From positions 1 through 57,817 of the forward strand of contig CAZUEO010000012.1 of assembly GCA_964619675.1 (NCBI GenBank): a DNA stretch of 57,817 nucleotides, written 5' to 3'. How positions within the stretch are numbered: position 1 is the first letter of the stretch; the number at the start of each line of letters is the position of its first letter. The position numbers were made by a program, and so were the translations under genes. Positions 1 to 8,365 of the stretch are shown one piece after another. Below the pieces are notes generated by a model that saw only the letters and a list, made by a program, of their open reading frames with translations, had not been told where the DNA came from and searched no databases. The stretch is from JAPLMW01 sp964619675 (lineage in GTDB: Bacteria; Planctomycetota; Phycisphaerae; Sedimentisphaerales; UBA12454).

Positions 1-81
1 TATGGACTTTCAACGAACTACACGATTAAAGATCAGAATATTCCTACTGAAGAACAATTAAAGCTTGTTTACGGCAAATAA
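1..81 (+). CDS. C-terminal end of an unidentified protein (partial)
   Basis: An open frame runs from the left edge to a TAA at 79-81 and encodes the last 26 residues of a protein, ending in LKLVYGK. A good terminator hairpin follows within 20 bases, which supports this as a genuine gene end. The fragment is too short to assign to a family. Confidence 0.55.
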   Translation, partial: YGLSTNYTIKDQNIPTEEQLKLVYGK

Positions 82-99
82 ATCAAATTTTTGTTGAGG

Positions 100-130
100 A
101 AAGGCCGGCTTCAATCAGACGGCCTTTTCG
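100..130 (+). terminator. Rho-independent terminator after the leftmost gene
   Basis: The 7-bp arms AAGGCCG (101-107) and CGGCCTT (120-126) enclose a 12-base loop and are followed directly by further T residues. It sits 19 bases after the stop codon of the partial gene and ahead of nifJ, so nifJ probably starts its own transcript. Confidence 0.8.
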
Positions 131-262
131 TTTGCGCTGACAGATGAAAAAATAATTGCCATTTCGGTTGATAAGTCATAGAATTAACTGTCCTAACCTT
201 CCTGACGGCGGGTAAGATGGGTTGTAAGTGCAGTAATTTTAGCTATTTATACAGGAGTTGTT

Positions 263-3200
263 ATGAAGTCTGAAAAGGTAATGATTGACGGCAATGCAGC
301 AGCGGCACACGTAGCTCACGCAACGAATGAGGTCATTGCGATTTACCCTATTACGCCAAGCTCGTCGATGGGTGAAATCTCAGATGCGAAAAGTGCGGCC
401 GGCCAGACGAATATCTGGGGCACAATCCCGGGCGTTACAGAGATGCAGTCTGAAGGCGGGGCCAGCGGCGCCGTTCACGGAGCACTTGCGGCAGGTGCGC
501 TTACCACGACATTTACCGCTTCGCAGGGACTGCTTTTGATGATTCCGAATATGTACAAAATAGCCGCTGAACTTACGCCTACCGTATTTCACGTCTCGGC
601 AAGGTCACTGGCCTGCCAGGCGCTGTCGATATTCGGCGACCATTCGGACGTTTCAGCCTGCAGACAGACGGGTTTTGCACTTATTTGCTCAGGCAGTATT
701 CAGGAAGTTATGGATTTTGCTCTTATCGCTCAGCAGGCGACGCTAAAGACTCGTGTGCCTTTCCTGCATTTCTTCGACGGATTCAGGACGAGCCATGAGA
801 TACAGAAAATCGACGAGATAAACTTAGACCAGATGCGCGCGATGATTGATGACGAGCTTGTGGCGGCACACAGGCAAAGGGCGCTGAGTCCCGACCGGCC
901 TGCAATTAGCGGCACAAGCCAGAACCCCGATGTCTATTTTCAGGGACGTGAGACCGTCAATAAATATTATCTCGCAGCGCCTGCGATTGTTGAAGAAACG
1001 ATGCGCAAGTTTGAACAAGTGGTCGGCAGAAAGTATAACCTCTTCGATTATGTCGGCGCACCTGATGCGGAAAAAATCATAATTATTATGGGTTCAGGCG
1101 CAGAAACAGTTCACGAAACGGTCGAATATCTTGTTTCCAAAGGCCAAAAGGTTGGTGTTCTGAAGGTAAGATTATTCAGGCCTTTTAGCAACAGGCATTT
1201 TATGGCTGCGATTCCCGAAACCGTCAAAAAAATAGCAGTTCTCGACCGCACAAAGGAGCCCGGCTCGCTTGGAGAGCCTCTGTATCTTGATGTAAGAACA
1301 GGTATCGGCGAGGCAATGAGCGATAAATACGCGCCGTTTAAGGATTATCCGCTGGTTGTTGGCGGCAGGTACGGGCTGGGTTCGAAGGAATTCAATCCTG
1401 CTATGGTAAAAGCGGTGTTCGATAACCTCGATGCGAAGGAACCGAAGAATCATTTTACGGTCGGGATTACCGACGATGTAACAAACAGCAGCCTTGACGT
1501 TGATGATTCGTTCATTATGCCGCAGGAGGGCATTTATGCAGCGATGTTCTTCGGTCTCGGCTCCGACGGCACGGTCGGCGCAAATAAGAACTCGATTAAA
1601 ATCATAGGCGACCTTACCGACAACTACGCACAGGGATATTTTGTATATGATTCGAAAAAAGCCGGCGCAAAGACAGTTTCACATCTGCGGTTCGGCAAAA
1701 ACATTATTCGCAGGCCGTACCTGATTTGCCAGGCCGATTTTGTCGCTTGCCATAACCCGAGCTTTGTGGAAAGATATGATATGCTTGCAAATATCAAGCA
1801 GGGCGGAACATTTCTGCTGACCAGTATGCACAACAAAGATGAGGTCTGGGACAGGCTCCCGAGGGAAATGCAAAAGCAGATTATTGATAAAAAACTCAAG
1901 TTCTATTGTGTTGATGCGATTTCAATCGCACAGAAAATCGGGCTCGGTGCCAGAATCAACGTAATTATGCAAACCGCGTTTTTCAAAATCAGCAGCATTA
2001 TCCCGATTGAAAAGGCTGTCGGCGCCATAAAAGGAGCCATAAAAAAGACTTACGGCAAAAAGGGGCAGAAGGTTGTCGATATGAATAATACCGCTGTCGA
2101 TGCGGCTTTGTCGGAGGTTTATGAAGTAAAAGTACCGCAGACAGTTACCAGCAAATTTTCAATGCCGCCTGTGGTGCCGACTGATGCTCCGAAATTTGTG
2201 AAGGAGGTTGTCGGTGAAATTATTGCAGGCAAGGGTGATAATATTCCAGTAAGCAAAATGCCTGCAGACGGTAAATTCCCAAGCGCAACGACACAGTATG
2301 AGAAGCGAAACATCGCTGTTCATATACCGGTTTGGGAGCCTGATATTTGTATCCAGTGCGGCCAGTGTTCGCTTGTATGTCCGCACGCTACGATAAGAGT
2401 CAAGGCTTATGACAAAAAGTATCTCGATAAGGCGCCGAAGACTTTCAAATCCGCAGAGGCAAAAGGAAAAGAATTTGTGGGTATGAAATGGACTGTGCAG
2501 GTTGCGCCTGAAGACTGCACGGGCTGCGGCAACTGCGTGATGATATGTCCCGCACAACAAAAAGATGAAAACAAAAAACCCACAGGCAAAAAGGCAATCA
2601 ATATGTCGCTGCAGGAGCCGCTGCGTATGCAGGAACGGGAAAACTATGATTATTTTCTTTCGATTCCCAATACAGACCCTGCTCTGTATAAGCTCAACAC
2701 GGTAAAGGGCAGCCAGCTTTCTCAGGCGCTATTTGAATATTCAGGGGCATGCGCCGGCTGCGGCGAGACGCCTTATGTAAAACTGCTTACGCAACTCTTT
2801 GGCGACAGGGCACTTATAGGCAATGCCACAGGCTGCTCGTCAATTTACGGCGGAAACCTGCCTACAACGCCTTACAGCATCGGGCCTGACGGCAGGGGGC
2901 CTGCGTGGAGCAACAGCCTGTTTGAGGATAGCGCCGAGTTTGCGATGGGTATGAGGCTGGCTGTAGATAAGTTCAGGGATATCGCGCTGGAACAGCTTGC
3001 GAAAGCGGCTGAAAAAGGCTGTGTTGAAAAAGCATTTGCCGATGAACTTCGCCAGGCGGCAGTTGCTAACGACCCGTCACAGGTCGAGATTGAGAAACAG
3101 AGAGTGAGAGTCAAGAAGTTAAAAGACATCTGCAGCAAAAATAAATGTGCGGAGTGCAGCCAGCTTTTAAGCGTTGCTGATTATCTTGTTCGCAAGAGCG

Positions 3201-3871
3201 TCTGGGCGCTCGGCGGCGACGGCTGGGCTTACGATATCGGCTATGGCGGGCTCGACCATGTCCTTGCAAGCGGAAGAGATGTAAATGTCCTTGTGCTCGA
3301 TACGGAGGTTTATTCCAATACCGGCGGACAGATGTCAAAGTCAACGCCGAGAGCTGCGGTTGCCCAGTTTGCCGCGGCCGGCAAGCCGCAGGCAAAAAAG
3401 GACCTCACTATGCTTGCGATGACTTACGGCAGTATTTATGTTGCGAAAATTGCGCTGGGTGCAAGTCCCGTTCAGGCGGTGCGGGCGTTTGTTGAAGCTG
3501 AAAGCTACAAAGGGCCCTCATTGATTGTCGCTTACTCGCAATGTATTGCTCACGGCTTCAATCTCCTTAACGGCTATGAGCATCAGAAGCAGGCTGTCGC
3601 AAGCGGGTATTGGCCGCTTTACCGCTATAACCCCGATTTAAAGGCACAGGGACAAAATCCGCTGCAGCTCGATTCCAAGCCGCCGACAGTGAATTTTGCA
3701 GACTATGCGTATAGTGAAAACAGGTATCGCACACTGAAAGATTCGAAGCCTGAAACGGCAGCGGAGCTTATGAAAGTAGCTACACAGGATGTTACTGAAA
3801 GATTCAATCTTGTTCAGCAGCTTGCGAATCTCAAATGCGGCGAATGTCAAAAAACGGAATCAAAAGAATAA
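263..3871 (+). CDS. nifJ: Pyruvate:ferredoxin (flavodoxin) oxidoreductase
   Basis: This cytoplasmic enzyme oxidatively decarboxylates pyruvate to acetyl-CoA and CO2 and passes electrons to ferredoxin or flavodoxin, or runs in reverse. At 1202 residues it is the usual length of the single-chain homodimeric form. The N-terminal domain carries YPITPSS (28-34). The ferredoxin-like domain has two [4Fe-4S] motifs: CIQCGQC from Cys696 and CTGCGNC from Cys752. CAGCGE (Cys830, Cys833) supplies ligands of the cluster next to the cofactor. The thiamine-diphosphate site includes GDGWAYDIG near residue 983 and the downstream NTGGQMSKSTP. ATG 263 is preceded by AGGAG at 253-257. A terminator separates it from the gene upstream, and a lipoprotein gene starts one base after its stop, probably co-transcribed. 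The enzyme is oxygen-sensitive and typical of anaerobes. Confidence 0.97.
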   Translation: MKSEKVMIDGNAAAAHVAHATNEVIAIYPITPSSSMGEISDAKSAAGQTNIWGTIPGVTEMQSEGGASGAVHGALAAGALTTTFTASQGLLLMIPNMYKIAAELTPTVFHVSARSLACQALSIFGDHSDVSACRQTGFALICSGSIQEVMDFALIAQQATLKTRVPFLHFFDGFRTSHEIQKIDEINLDQMRAMIDDELVAAHRQRALSPDRPAISGTSQNPDVYFQGRETVNKYYLAAPAIVEETMRKFEQVVGRKYNLFDYVGAPDAEKIIIIMGSGAETVHETVEYLVSKGQKVGVLKVRLFRPFSNRHFMAAIPETVKKIAVLDRTKEPGSLGEPLYLDVRTGIGEAMSDKYAPFKDYPLVVGGRYGLGSKEFNPAMVKAVFDNLDAKEPKNHFTVGITDDVTNSSLDVDDSFIMPQEGIYAAMFFGLGSDGTVGANKNSIKIIGDLTDNYAQGYFVYDSKKAGAKTVSHLRFGKNIIRRPYLICQADFVACHNPSFVERYDMLANIKQGGTFLLTSMHNKDEVWDRLPREMQKQIIDKKLKFYCVDAISIAQKIGLGARINVIMQTAFFKISSIIPIEKAVGAIKGAIKKTYGKKGQKVVDMNNTAVDAALSEVYEVKVPQTVTSKFSMPPVVPTDAPKFVKEVVGEIIAGKGDNIPVSKMPADGKFPSATTQYEKRNIAVHIPVWEPDICIQCGQCSLVCPHATIRVKAYDKKYLDKAPKTFKSAEAKGKEFVGMKWTVQVAPEDCTGCGNCVMICPAQQKDENKKPTGKKAINMSLQEPLRMQERENYDYFLSIPNTDPALYKLNTVKGSQLSQALFEYSGACAGCGETPYVKLLTQLFGDRALIGNATGCSSIYGGNLPTTPYSIGPDGRGPAWSNSLFEDSAEFAMGMRLAVDKFRDIALEQLAKAAEKGCVEKAFADELRQAAVANDPSQVEIEKQRVRVKKLKDICSKNKCAECSQLLSVADYLVRKSVWALGGDGWAYDIGYGGLDHVLASGRDVNVLVLDTEVYSNTGGQMSKSTPRAAVAQFAAAGKPQAKKDLTMLAMTYGSIYVAKIALGASPVQAVRAFVEAESYKGPSLIVAYSQCIAHGFNLLNGYEHQKQAVASGYWPLYRYNPDLKAQGQNPLQLDSKPPTVNFADYAYSENRYRTLKDSKPETAAELMKVATQDVTERFNLVQQLANLKCGECQKTESKE

Positions 3872-3872
3872 T

Positions 3873-4529
3873 ATGAAAAGGTTACTTTCTCTTTTAATTG
3901 CAGCAGTTTTTCTTTTCAGCCTGGCAGGCTGTCAGGAGCAGAAAAGCAAAAGCAGCGATGAACTGGCTGAGCAGGCAGACCTTACGCTGGTTTGTACGGC
4001 AAAGTTCTTGTGCAGCGATGGAAGCTGGTATTTGACCGAACAGAATCAGGAAATTTTTACTGGGCCGGCGGCAATAACCGTAACGGCAAAAGAGCCGTTT
4101 GGTGAAATTGTATTAACGCTGCACGGCGGTCAATTTGCTATTAAAAAAAGTCCCAGGGCAAAAATCTTTGACGAAGAGCTTTTCAGGTTAATGACAGATG
4201 AGGCGATATGCAGGGCTCTGCTGGAGCTTTATCTTGCGGAACTAAAAGGCGCCCCGACCGGCACAGGCCAAACCGGCAGTTTTAAGTTTGAAGGGCAGAT
4301 GTATGACCTTGCCTTTTCGGATAAGAACGGAATAGAGGTATATAAAAATAAATCGACTCAAAGAAATAACCTTGTAATTTCGCAGGGACAAAAAAGATAT
4401 ATATTGTATGGATATAATTATCTGAAAAACCACAAAGGCGGACATTTACCCTCTAAAATAGATGTTTATATCTATAATGGCGACTCTGACAGGAAACTGG
4501 TTGCACAATATAATTGTCGGTTGCTGTAA
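3873..4529 (+). CDS. Small predicted lipoprotein of unknown function
   Basis: This encodes 218 residues with a clear type II signal peptide: basic MKR, a hydrophobic stretch, and the lipobox LAGC with Cys20, so it should be lipid-anchored outside the inner membrane. I chose ATG 3873 because it gives this signal peptide and lies one base after the nifJ stop; the longer in-frame opening from 3789 would overlap nifJ and spoil the signal. The mature part has no motif I recognise; after a charged linker it looks like a mix of beta strands and short helices. Its position suggests co-transcription with nifJ, but nothing in the sequence suggests a role in pyruvate metabolism. Confidence 0.75.
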   Translation: MKRLLSLLIAAVFLFSLAGCQEQKSKSSDELAEQADLTLVCTAKFLCSDGSWYLTEQNQEIFTGPAAITVTAKEPFGEIVLTLHGGQFAIKKSPRAKIFDEELFRLMTDEAICRALLELYLAELKGAPTGTGQTGSFKFEGQMYDLAFSDKNGIEVYKNKSTQRNNLVISQGQKRYILYGYNYLKNHKGGHLPSKIDVYIYNGDSDRKLVAQYNCRLL

Positions 4530-4900
4530 AAGGCTTTTAAAGATGCCGGTTATAGGTATTCATCCGAACAATAGGGCGGTCAGGGGAGTATAGTAAACAA
4601 CATTTTGTCTTCGGACTGGCAACAAAAGGGTCATTTCTTAATAATGGCTTAAGTTGTTTTAAGGTCATTAATTGCATCAATTTTTCAGCAATGCTGTTTT
4701 TTAATTTTCAGCTTCCGCTTTTTAAAGGCCGTAAGGTTTAACTGCCGATATATGGATAAGTGCATAATTTTTTACTGAAAAAGGTGTTAAGTAGCGCAGA
4801 GTTGTTAAGAACAGCCACAATTGAGCCGATAAAAAAGAGGATAAAAGGCCTTGAATCTGGCGGTATGGAGTATTATGGCTATGATTTTTAGGTGGAATGT
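4530..4900. other. 371-base intergenic region ahead of the exopolysaccharide locus
   Basis: I see no gene here and no convincing terminator. It holds two elements resembling sigma-28 (FliA) -10 boxes. GCCGATAT at 4744-4751 has TAAAG at 4723-4727 upstream. A perfect GCCGATAA at 4825-4832 has TAAG starting exactly 19 bases upstream (4806), the spacing seen in TAAAGTTT-N11-GCCGATAA promoters. Either could start the EPS operon transcript. This is inferred from sequence only. Confidence 0.4.
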
Positions 4901-6565
4901 ATGACCAGAAGGAACAGGGTGCGTTTACTGATAACCGCTACGGTGGTTTTTGGGCTGACAGGCTGTAGCAAAGACCATCTCGACCCTACGCAAATTGGGC
5001 GGTTCAGGACTGCGCCGGCAGTGAATGTTATCCTTGATTCTCTTGGGGTTGCCGAAGAGGCGACAGCCGCTTATGAGGGAGCTGAAGAACCCAGGCCTGC
5101 AGATGTGGTGGCATACGAGCAGGATTACGTGTTCAGTTCAGGCGACACCATAAGAATTTCCATCTTTGAGCTGCTTCAGGAAGGGGCGTCCTATGTTGAT
5201 AATTATATTGTCACAGAAAGCGGAAATATCTCCATACCTGAAGTAGGCCAGATACAGGCGACAGGATTAACCGAGACACAGCTTGAAGAGGAGATAAGAA
5301 ATGCACTTTCGCCGGGTATTCTGAAAAATCCGTCTGTAACAGTTTCGCTTCAAAGTTCCTTGAGTAGAACCTTTACAGTTCTCGGCGATGGTGTTTCAAA
5401 TCCCGGCAGGTATGCAATGCCCCGTTATGATTTTCGCCTTATGGACGCTCTTGCCGTGGCAGGTTCGGCAAGACAGTTTAATGTAAGTTATATATATGTA
5501 GTGCGCAGGCTGACAGGAAAAGAACAAGTTGGCGAGCAATTAGGGCCTGAGGAGCCGATGGAGTTAAAAACTGTTGAGCCGGGTCAGCAGCTGGATTTCG
5601 GCGAGACTGAGAAAGAAACTGATTCCGATCAGGACGTTATCAACGAAGAGATGCTTGAGATTATTGAGCCGGCATTCAGTGTTGCGAGCTCAAGCGGACT
5701 CGTTATAGCTTCGGCAGAAATGGTGACTAAAGAACAACTTGAAAAGCTGGCGATTCCGGCAGCAGTCAGCGATTTAGATGATGGTGCTCTGCATGAGGTC
5801 AGCAGCACAATGCCTGAAACACAACAGCAGCAGGGAGAAATCGAATGGGTGTTCCGTAACGGCAAATGGGTTCCTGTTAGAGCTGCAGAACCATCCGCCG
5901 CTGAACCCAAGGAGGAGGTTGATTTGAAGCCGCAGTTCGAACCTGAGACTCCCGGGCAGGAAAAAGCCGGACGACCGGCTGGGCCTGAAACAGGGCCGCT
6001 GCCTGAGCAGTACGGCTGGGAGGATATACAGCCAGCAGGCATTCAAGCCAGAGTAATACGTATTCCGAAGGATAAGCTTTACGGTGGCGACCCGCGTTAT
6101 AATATCGTGATAAAACCGCAGGATACGATTACCATTCAGCTCGATGTTATCGGCGAGTTTTACGTTCTCGGCAACGTGAACGGTCAGGGTGTGATTAACC
6201 TTACCGGCAGACCTATGACGCTGAAAATGGCGATAGCAGCAGCGGGCGGCCTGGGGCCTCTTGCATGGCCGAGAAAGTGTGAAGTCATCCGCAGAATAGG
6301 AGAAAAGAAGGAAGAAATAGTGATGGTGGACCTTGAGAAAATTGCCACCGGCACACAACCAGATTTCTTTATAAAGCCCAACGATGTCATCAATGTCGGA
6401 ACACACGGTGTCGCAAGATACCTGGCGGTTATTCGTAACGCGTTCAGGGCGACATACGGTTTCGGTTTCATTTATGACCGAAACTTTGAACATCCACCTA
6501 CACCTAGGGGCAGGAATTTAACTATACATGACCCTTTTGAGTTGCTGCATAATCCGCAAAAGTAG
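4901..6565 (+). CDS. Polysaccharide export outer-membrane lipoprotein (Wza-like, SLBB domains)
   Basis: This is likely the outer-membrane export channel of an exopolysaccharide system. The 554-residue product has a lipoprotein signal ending LTGC (Cys22). A polysaccharide export domain follows at about 70-150 (FSSGDTIRISIFELL, then TESGNISIPEVGQIQATGL). Next are an SLBB domain (TVLGDGVSNPGRYAM), a long acidic Pro/Glu/Gln-rich linker of about 190 residues, and a second SLBB domain (EFYVLGNVNGQGVINLTG) ending in IKPNDVINVGT. Ordinary Wza proteins are nearer 380 residues; the linker between the SLBB domains explains the excess. I chose ATG 4901 because AGGTGG (4890-4895) sits five bases upstream; an in-frame GTG at 4892 would add three residues. 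It opens a cluster with exosortase, EpsI-like, TPR and copolymerase genes. Confidence 0.9.
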   Translation: MTRRNRVRLLITATVVFGLTGCSKDHLDPTQIGRFRTAPAVNVILDSLGVAEEATAAYEGAEEPRPADVVAYEQDYVFSSGDTIRISIFELLQEGASYVDNYIVTESGNISIPEVGQIQATGLTETQLEEEIRNALSPGILKNPSVTVSLQSSLSRTFTVLGDGVSNPGRYAMPRYDFRLMDALAVAGSARQFNVSYIYVVRRLTGKEQVGEQLGPEEPMELKTVEPGQQLDFGETEKETDSDQDVINEEMLEIIEPAFSVASSSGLVIASAEMVTKEQLEKLAIPAAVSDLDDGALHEVSSTMPETQQQQGEIEWVFRNGKWVPVRAAEPSAAEPKEEVDLKPQFEPETPGQEKAGRPAGPETGPLPEQYGWEDIQPAGIQARVIRIPKDKLYGGDPRYNIVIKPQDTITIQLDVIGEFYVLGNVNGQGVINLTGRPMTLKMAIAAAGGLGPLAWPRKCEVIRRIGEKKEEIVMVDLEKIATGTQPDFFIKPNDVINVGTHGVARYLAVIRNAFRATYGFGFIYDRNFEHPPTPRGRNLTIHDPFELLHNPQK

Positions 6566-6596
6566 AATTGATTTTGCTTATAAAAAAGGTTTTTAA

Positions 6597-7571
6597 ATGC
6601 AGGAAGTTGATAAGAACCTCGTAGATGCAAAGAACTTATCAGAGCAGGAATTAAGCTGGACCTGTCTGGGTGTACACACCTATATCAAGGCAGCACTGCT
6701 TGCCGCGGCGATATACAGCGTTTTTCACATCGAGATTTATGCAATTGTCTTTCAATGGGTAACCGACAGCAGCTGGTCGCACGGTTTTATAATTCCTTTT
6801 TTCAGCTTGTATTTTCTTAGTCAGAAAAAAAATGAGATACTGACACTTGAGCCGAAATCTAATTATCTCGGCCTTGTATTTATTGTCTGCTGTCTTGTGT
6901 TTTATCTGCTGGTTGTGTTTGTTTACAAGTTTGGTTATCTAAAATTGCTTGTAATCATTCCGGCTATAGGTTCTGTAGTTTTGTTTATTGGGGGATGGAA
7001 GCTGGTGAAATATACCTGGCTGCCGATAGTTTATCTTGTTTTTGCGCTACCGCTGCCGGCAAGGATTTATGAACAGGTTACGATACCTATGCGAAAACTT
7101 GCCGCTGGGATAGCTGCCGGGCTTCTTAATATGGTTAGCGGTCTTGAGGCGGAGGCGAGCGGCGTAATTATAGATGTAATTTACAAAGGCGTAAAACTTG
7201 AACCCGGGCTTGATGTAGCTGAAGCCTGCAGCGGGATGAGACTGCTGATGGCCTTTCTCGCACTTGGCGTAGCGATGGCATATCTGCATTATCGTCCAAT
7301 GTGGCAAAGGCTGGTTCTGCTGGCCAGCACAGTGCCGATCGCAATTCTATGCAACATTGTCAGGGTAACGATATCAGGATTTATTTATGTTCTTTGGGAC
7401 CCGATGTATGCCCAAGGGGTTTATCATGATATGCTTGGTCTTCTGATGCTGCCGCTGGCCTTCGGGTTGTATGGTTTGCTGGCCTGGTTTATGTCGAGCC
7501 TGTTGGTTGATGAGAGCAGACTACAGCCGCAGGAGATTATCATTCGAAGAAAGGATTTGCAGAAACAATGA
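6597..7571 (+). CDS. Exosortase/archaeosortase family transpeptidase
   Basis: Exosortases are multi-pass inner-membrane cysteine proteases that cut C-terminal sorting signals (PEP-CTERM type) and transfer the protein to the cell surface. This 324-residue protein is strongly hydrophobic with several membrane segments and shows the family triad: Cys211 in AEACSGMR, Arg256 in CNIVRV and His277 in YHDM. The next gene overlaps it by four bases (ATGA) and encodes an EpsI-like protein, a domain often fused to or beside exosortases in EPS loci. I cannot tell which Xrt subfamily it belongs to. No protein in this window has a recognisable PEP-CTERM tail, so its substrates must be encoded elsewhere. Confidence 0.9.
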   Translation: MQEVDKNLVDAKNLSEQELSWTCLGVHTYIKAALLAAAIYSVFHIEIYAIVFQWVTDSSWSHGFIIPFFSLYFLSQKKNEILTLEPKSNYLGLVFIVCCLVFYLLVVFVYKFGYLKLLVIIPAIGSVVLFIGGWKLVKYTWLPIVYLVFALPLPARIYEQVTIPMRKLAAGIAAGLLNMVSGLEAEASGVIIDVIYKGVKLEPGLDVAEACSGMRLLMAFLALGVAMAYLHYRPMWQRLVLLASTVPIAILCNIVRVTISGFIYVLWDPMYAQGVYHDMLGLLMLPLAFGLYGLLAWFMSSLLVDESRLQPQEIIIRRKDLQKQ

Positions 7572-8338
7572 AGGATTTTTTAAAAAATTATCTCCAGCTG
7601 CCTTTTTTAATAAGCTTTGTGCTTCTTTTGAGTTTTGCCGGGGGGATGAGTTACTTCAAGTCCCATCAGGGAATTATGCTTGTAAAAAAACCTCTATTTC
7701 TCAAAAAGCCGTTCGACATGCTTGATGAAAAACTTCTTGAGCCCTACAAGGTGCTTGAAAAGTCGAAAATTGACAATAAAGATGTGCTTGAGTCGCTGGG
7801 CACTGAGGAATATCTGCAGTGGACTCTGGAGGATATGACAGTTGATGCTTTGAGCCCTGTAAAAGATTGTACTGTTTTTGTAACGTATTATACCGGCAAT
7901 CCGGATCAGGTACCGCATGTGCCGGAGGCCTGTTACACAGGCGGCGGACAGGAGATAAATGAAAAATTTGCGATTGACCTGAATGTCGGCGATGTCAACT
8001 TGCCGGGCATTGGGAAGGATGGAAAAATCCCGGCCACCGGCCTGATTTTCAGCCGCAAATCGACTGAAATATGGCAGGCCTCGACGAAGTTTCCTGTCAT
8101 TTACTTTTTTAAGGTTAATGGTCAGTACAAGGGCAATCGAACGTCTACAAGAGTTGCTCTTGGTGACTTGACGAGTCAATATTCTTATTTTTCAAAAGTC
8201 GAGATAAAATTTTTCAGTTCAAGAGGCCTGTCTCCTGAAATGCCGCAAGCCACAGAGGCTACTGAAAAACTACTGAAGATTCTGCTGCCTGTTCTTGAGA
8301 AAAATCACTGGCCTGACTGGAACGAAGCTAATAAATAA
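7568..8338 (+). CDS. EpsI-like exosortase-associated protein (DUF3485)
   Basis: This encodes 256 residues with one N-terminal membrane segment (about 8-25) and an extracytoplasmic domain. The motif VPHVPEACYTGGGQEI, with Cys122, matches the conserved Cys-Tyr-x-Gly-Gly-Gly signature of the EpsI family, which is found fused to exosortases or encoded beside them. The biochemical role of EpsI is not established; it accompanies exopolysaccharide production and protein sorting. The start codon overlaps the exosortase stop (ATGA), so the two are translationally coupled. The gene ends 27 bases before the giant TPR gene. Confidence 0.85.
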   Translation: MKDFLKNYLQLPFLISFVLLLSFAGGMSYFKSHQGIMLVKKPLFLKKPFDMLDEKLLEPYKVLEKSKIDNKDVLESLGTEEYLQWTLEDMTVDALSPVKDCTVFVTYYTGNPDQVPHVPEACYTGGGQEINEKFAIDLNVGDVNLPGIGKDGKIPATGLIFSRKSTEIWQASTKFPVIYFFKVNGQYKGNRTSTRVALGDLTSQYSYFSKVEIKFFSSRGLSPEMPQATEATEKLLKILLPVLEKNHWPDWNEANK

Positions 8339-8365
8339 TGTTTTTTTAACGGAAGGATTGAGCAA

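Noticed and set aside
3789..3872. Upstream in-frame extension of the lipoprotein after nifJ
   Set aside because: It overlaps nifJ by more than 80 bases and would place 28 polar residues ahead of a clear lipoprotein signal peptide.
5774..6493. Minus-strand open frame of 239 codons inside the polysaccharide export gene
   Set aside because: It lies wholly antisense to a gene with clear export and SLBB domains and its translation shows no recognisable motif.
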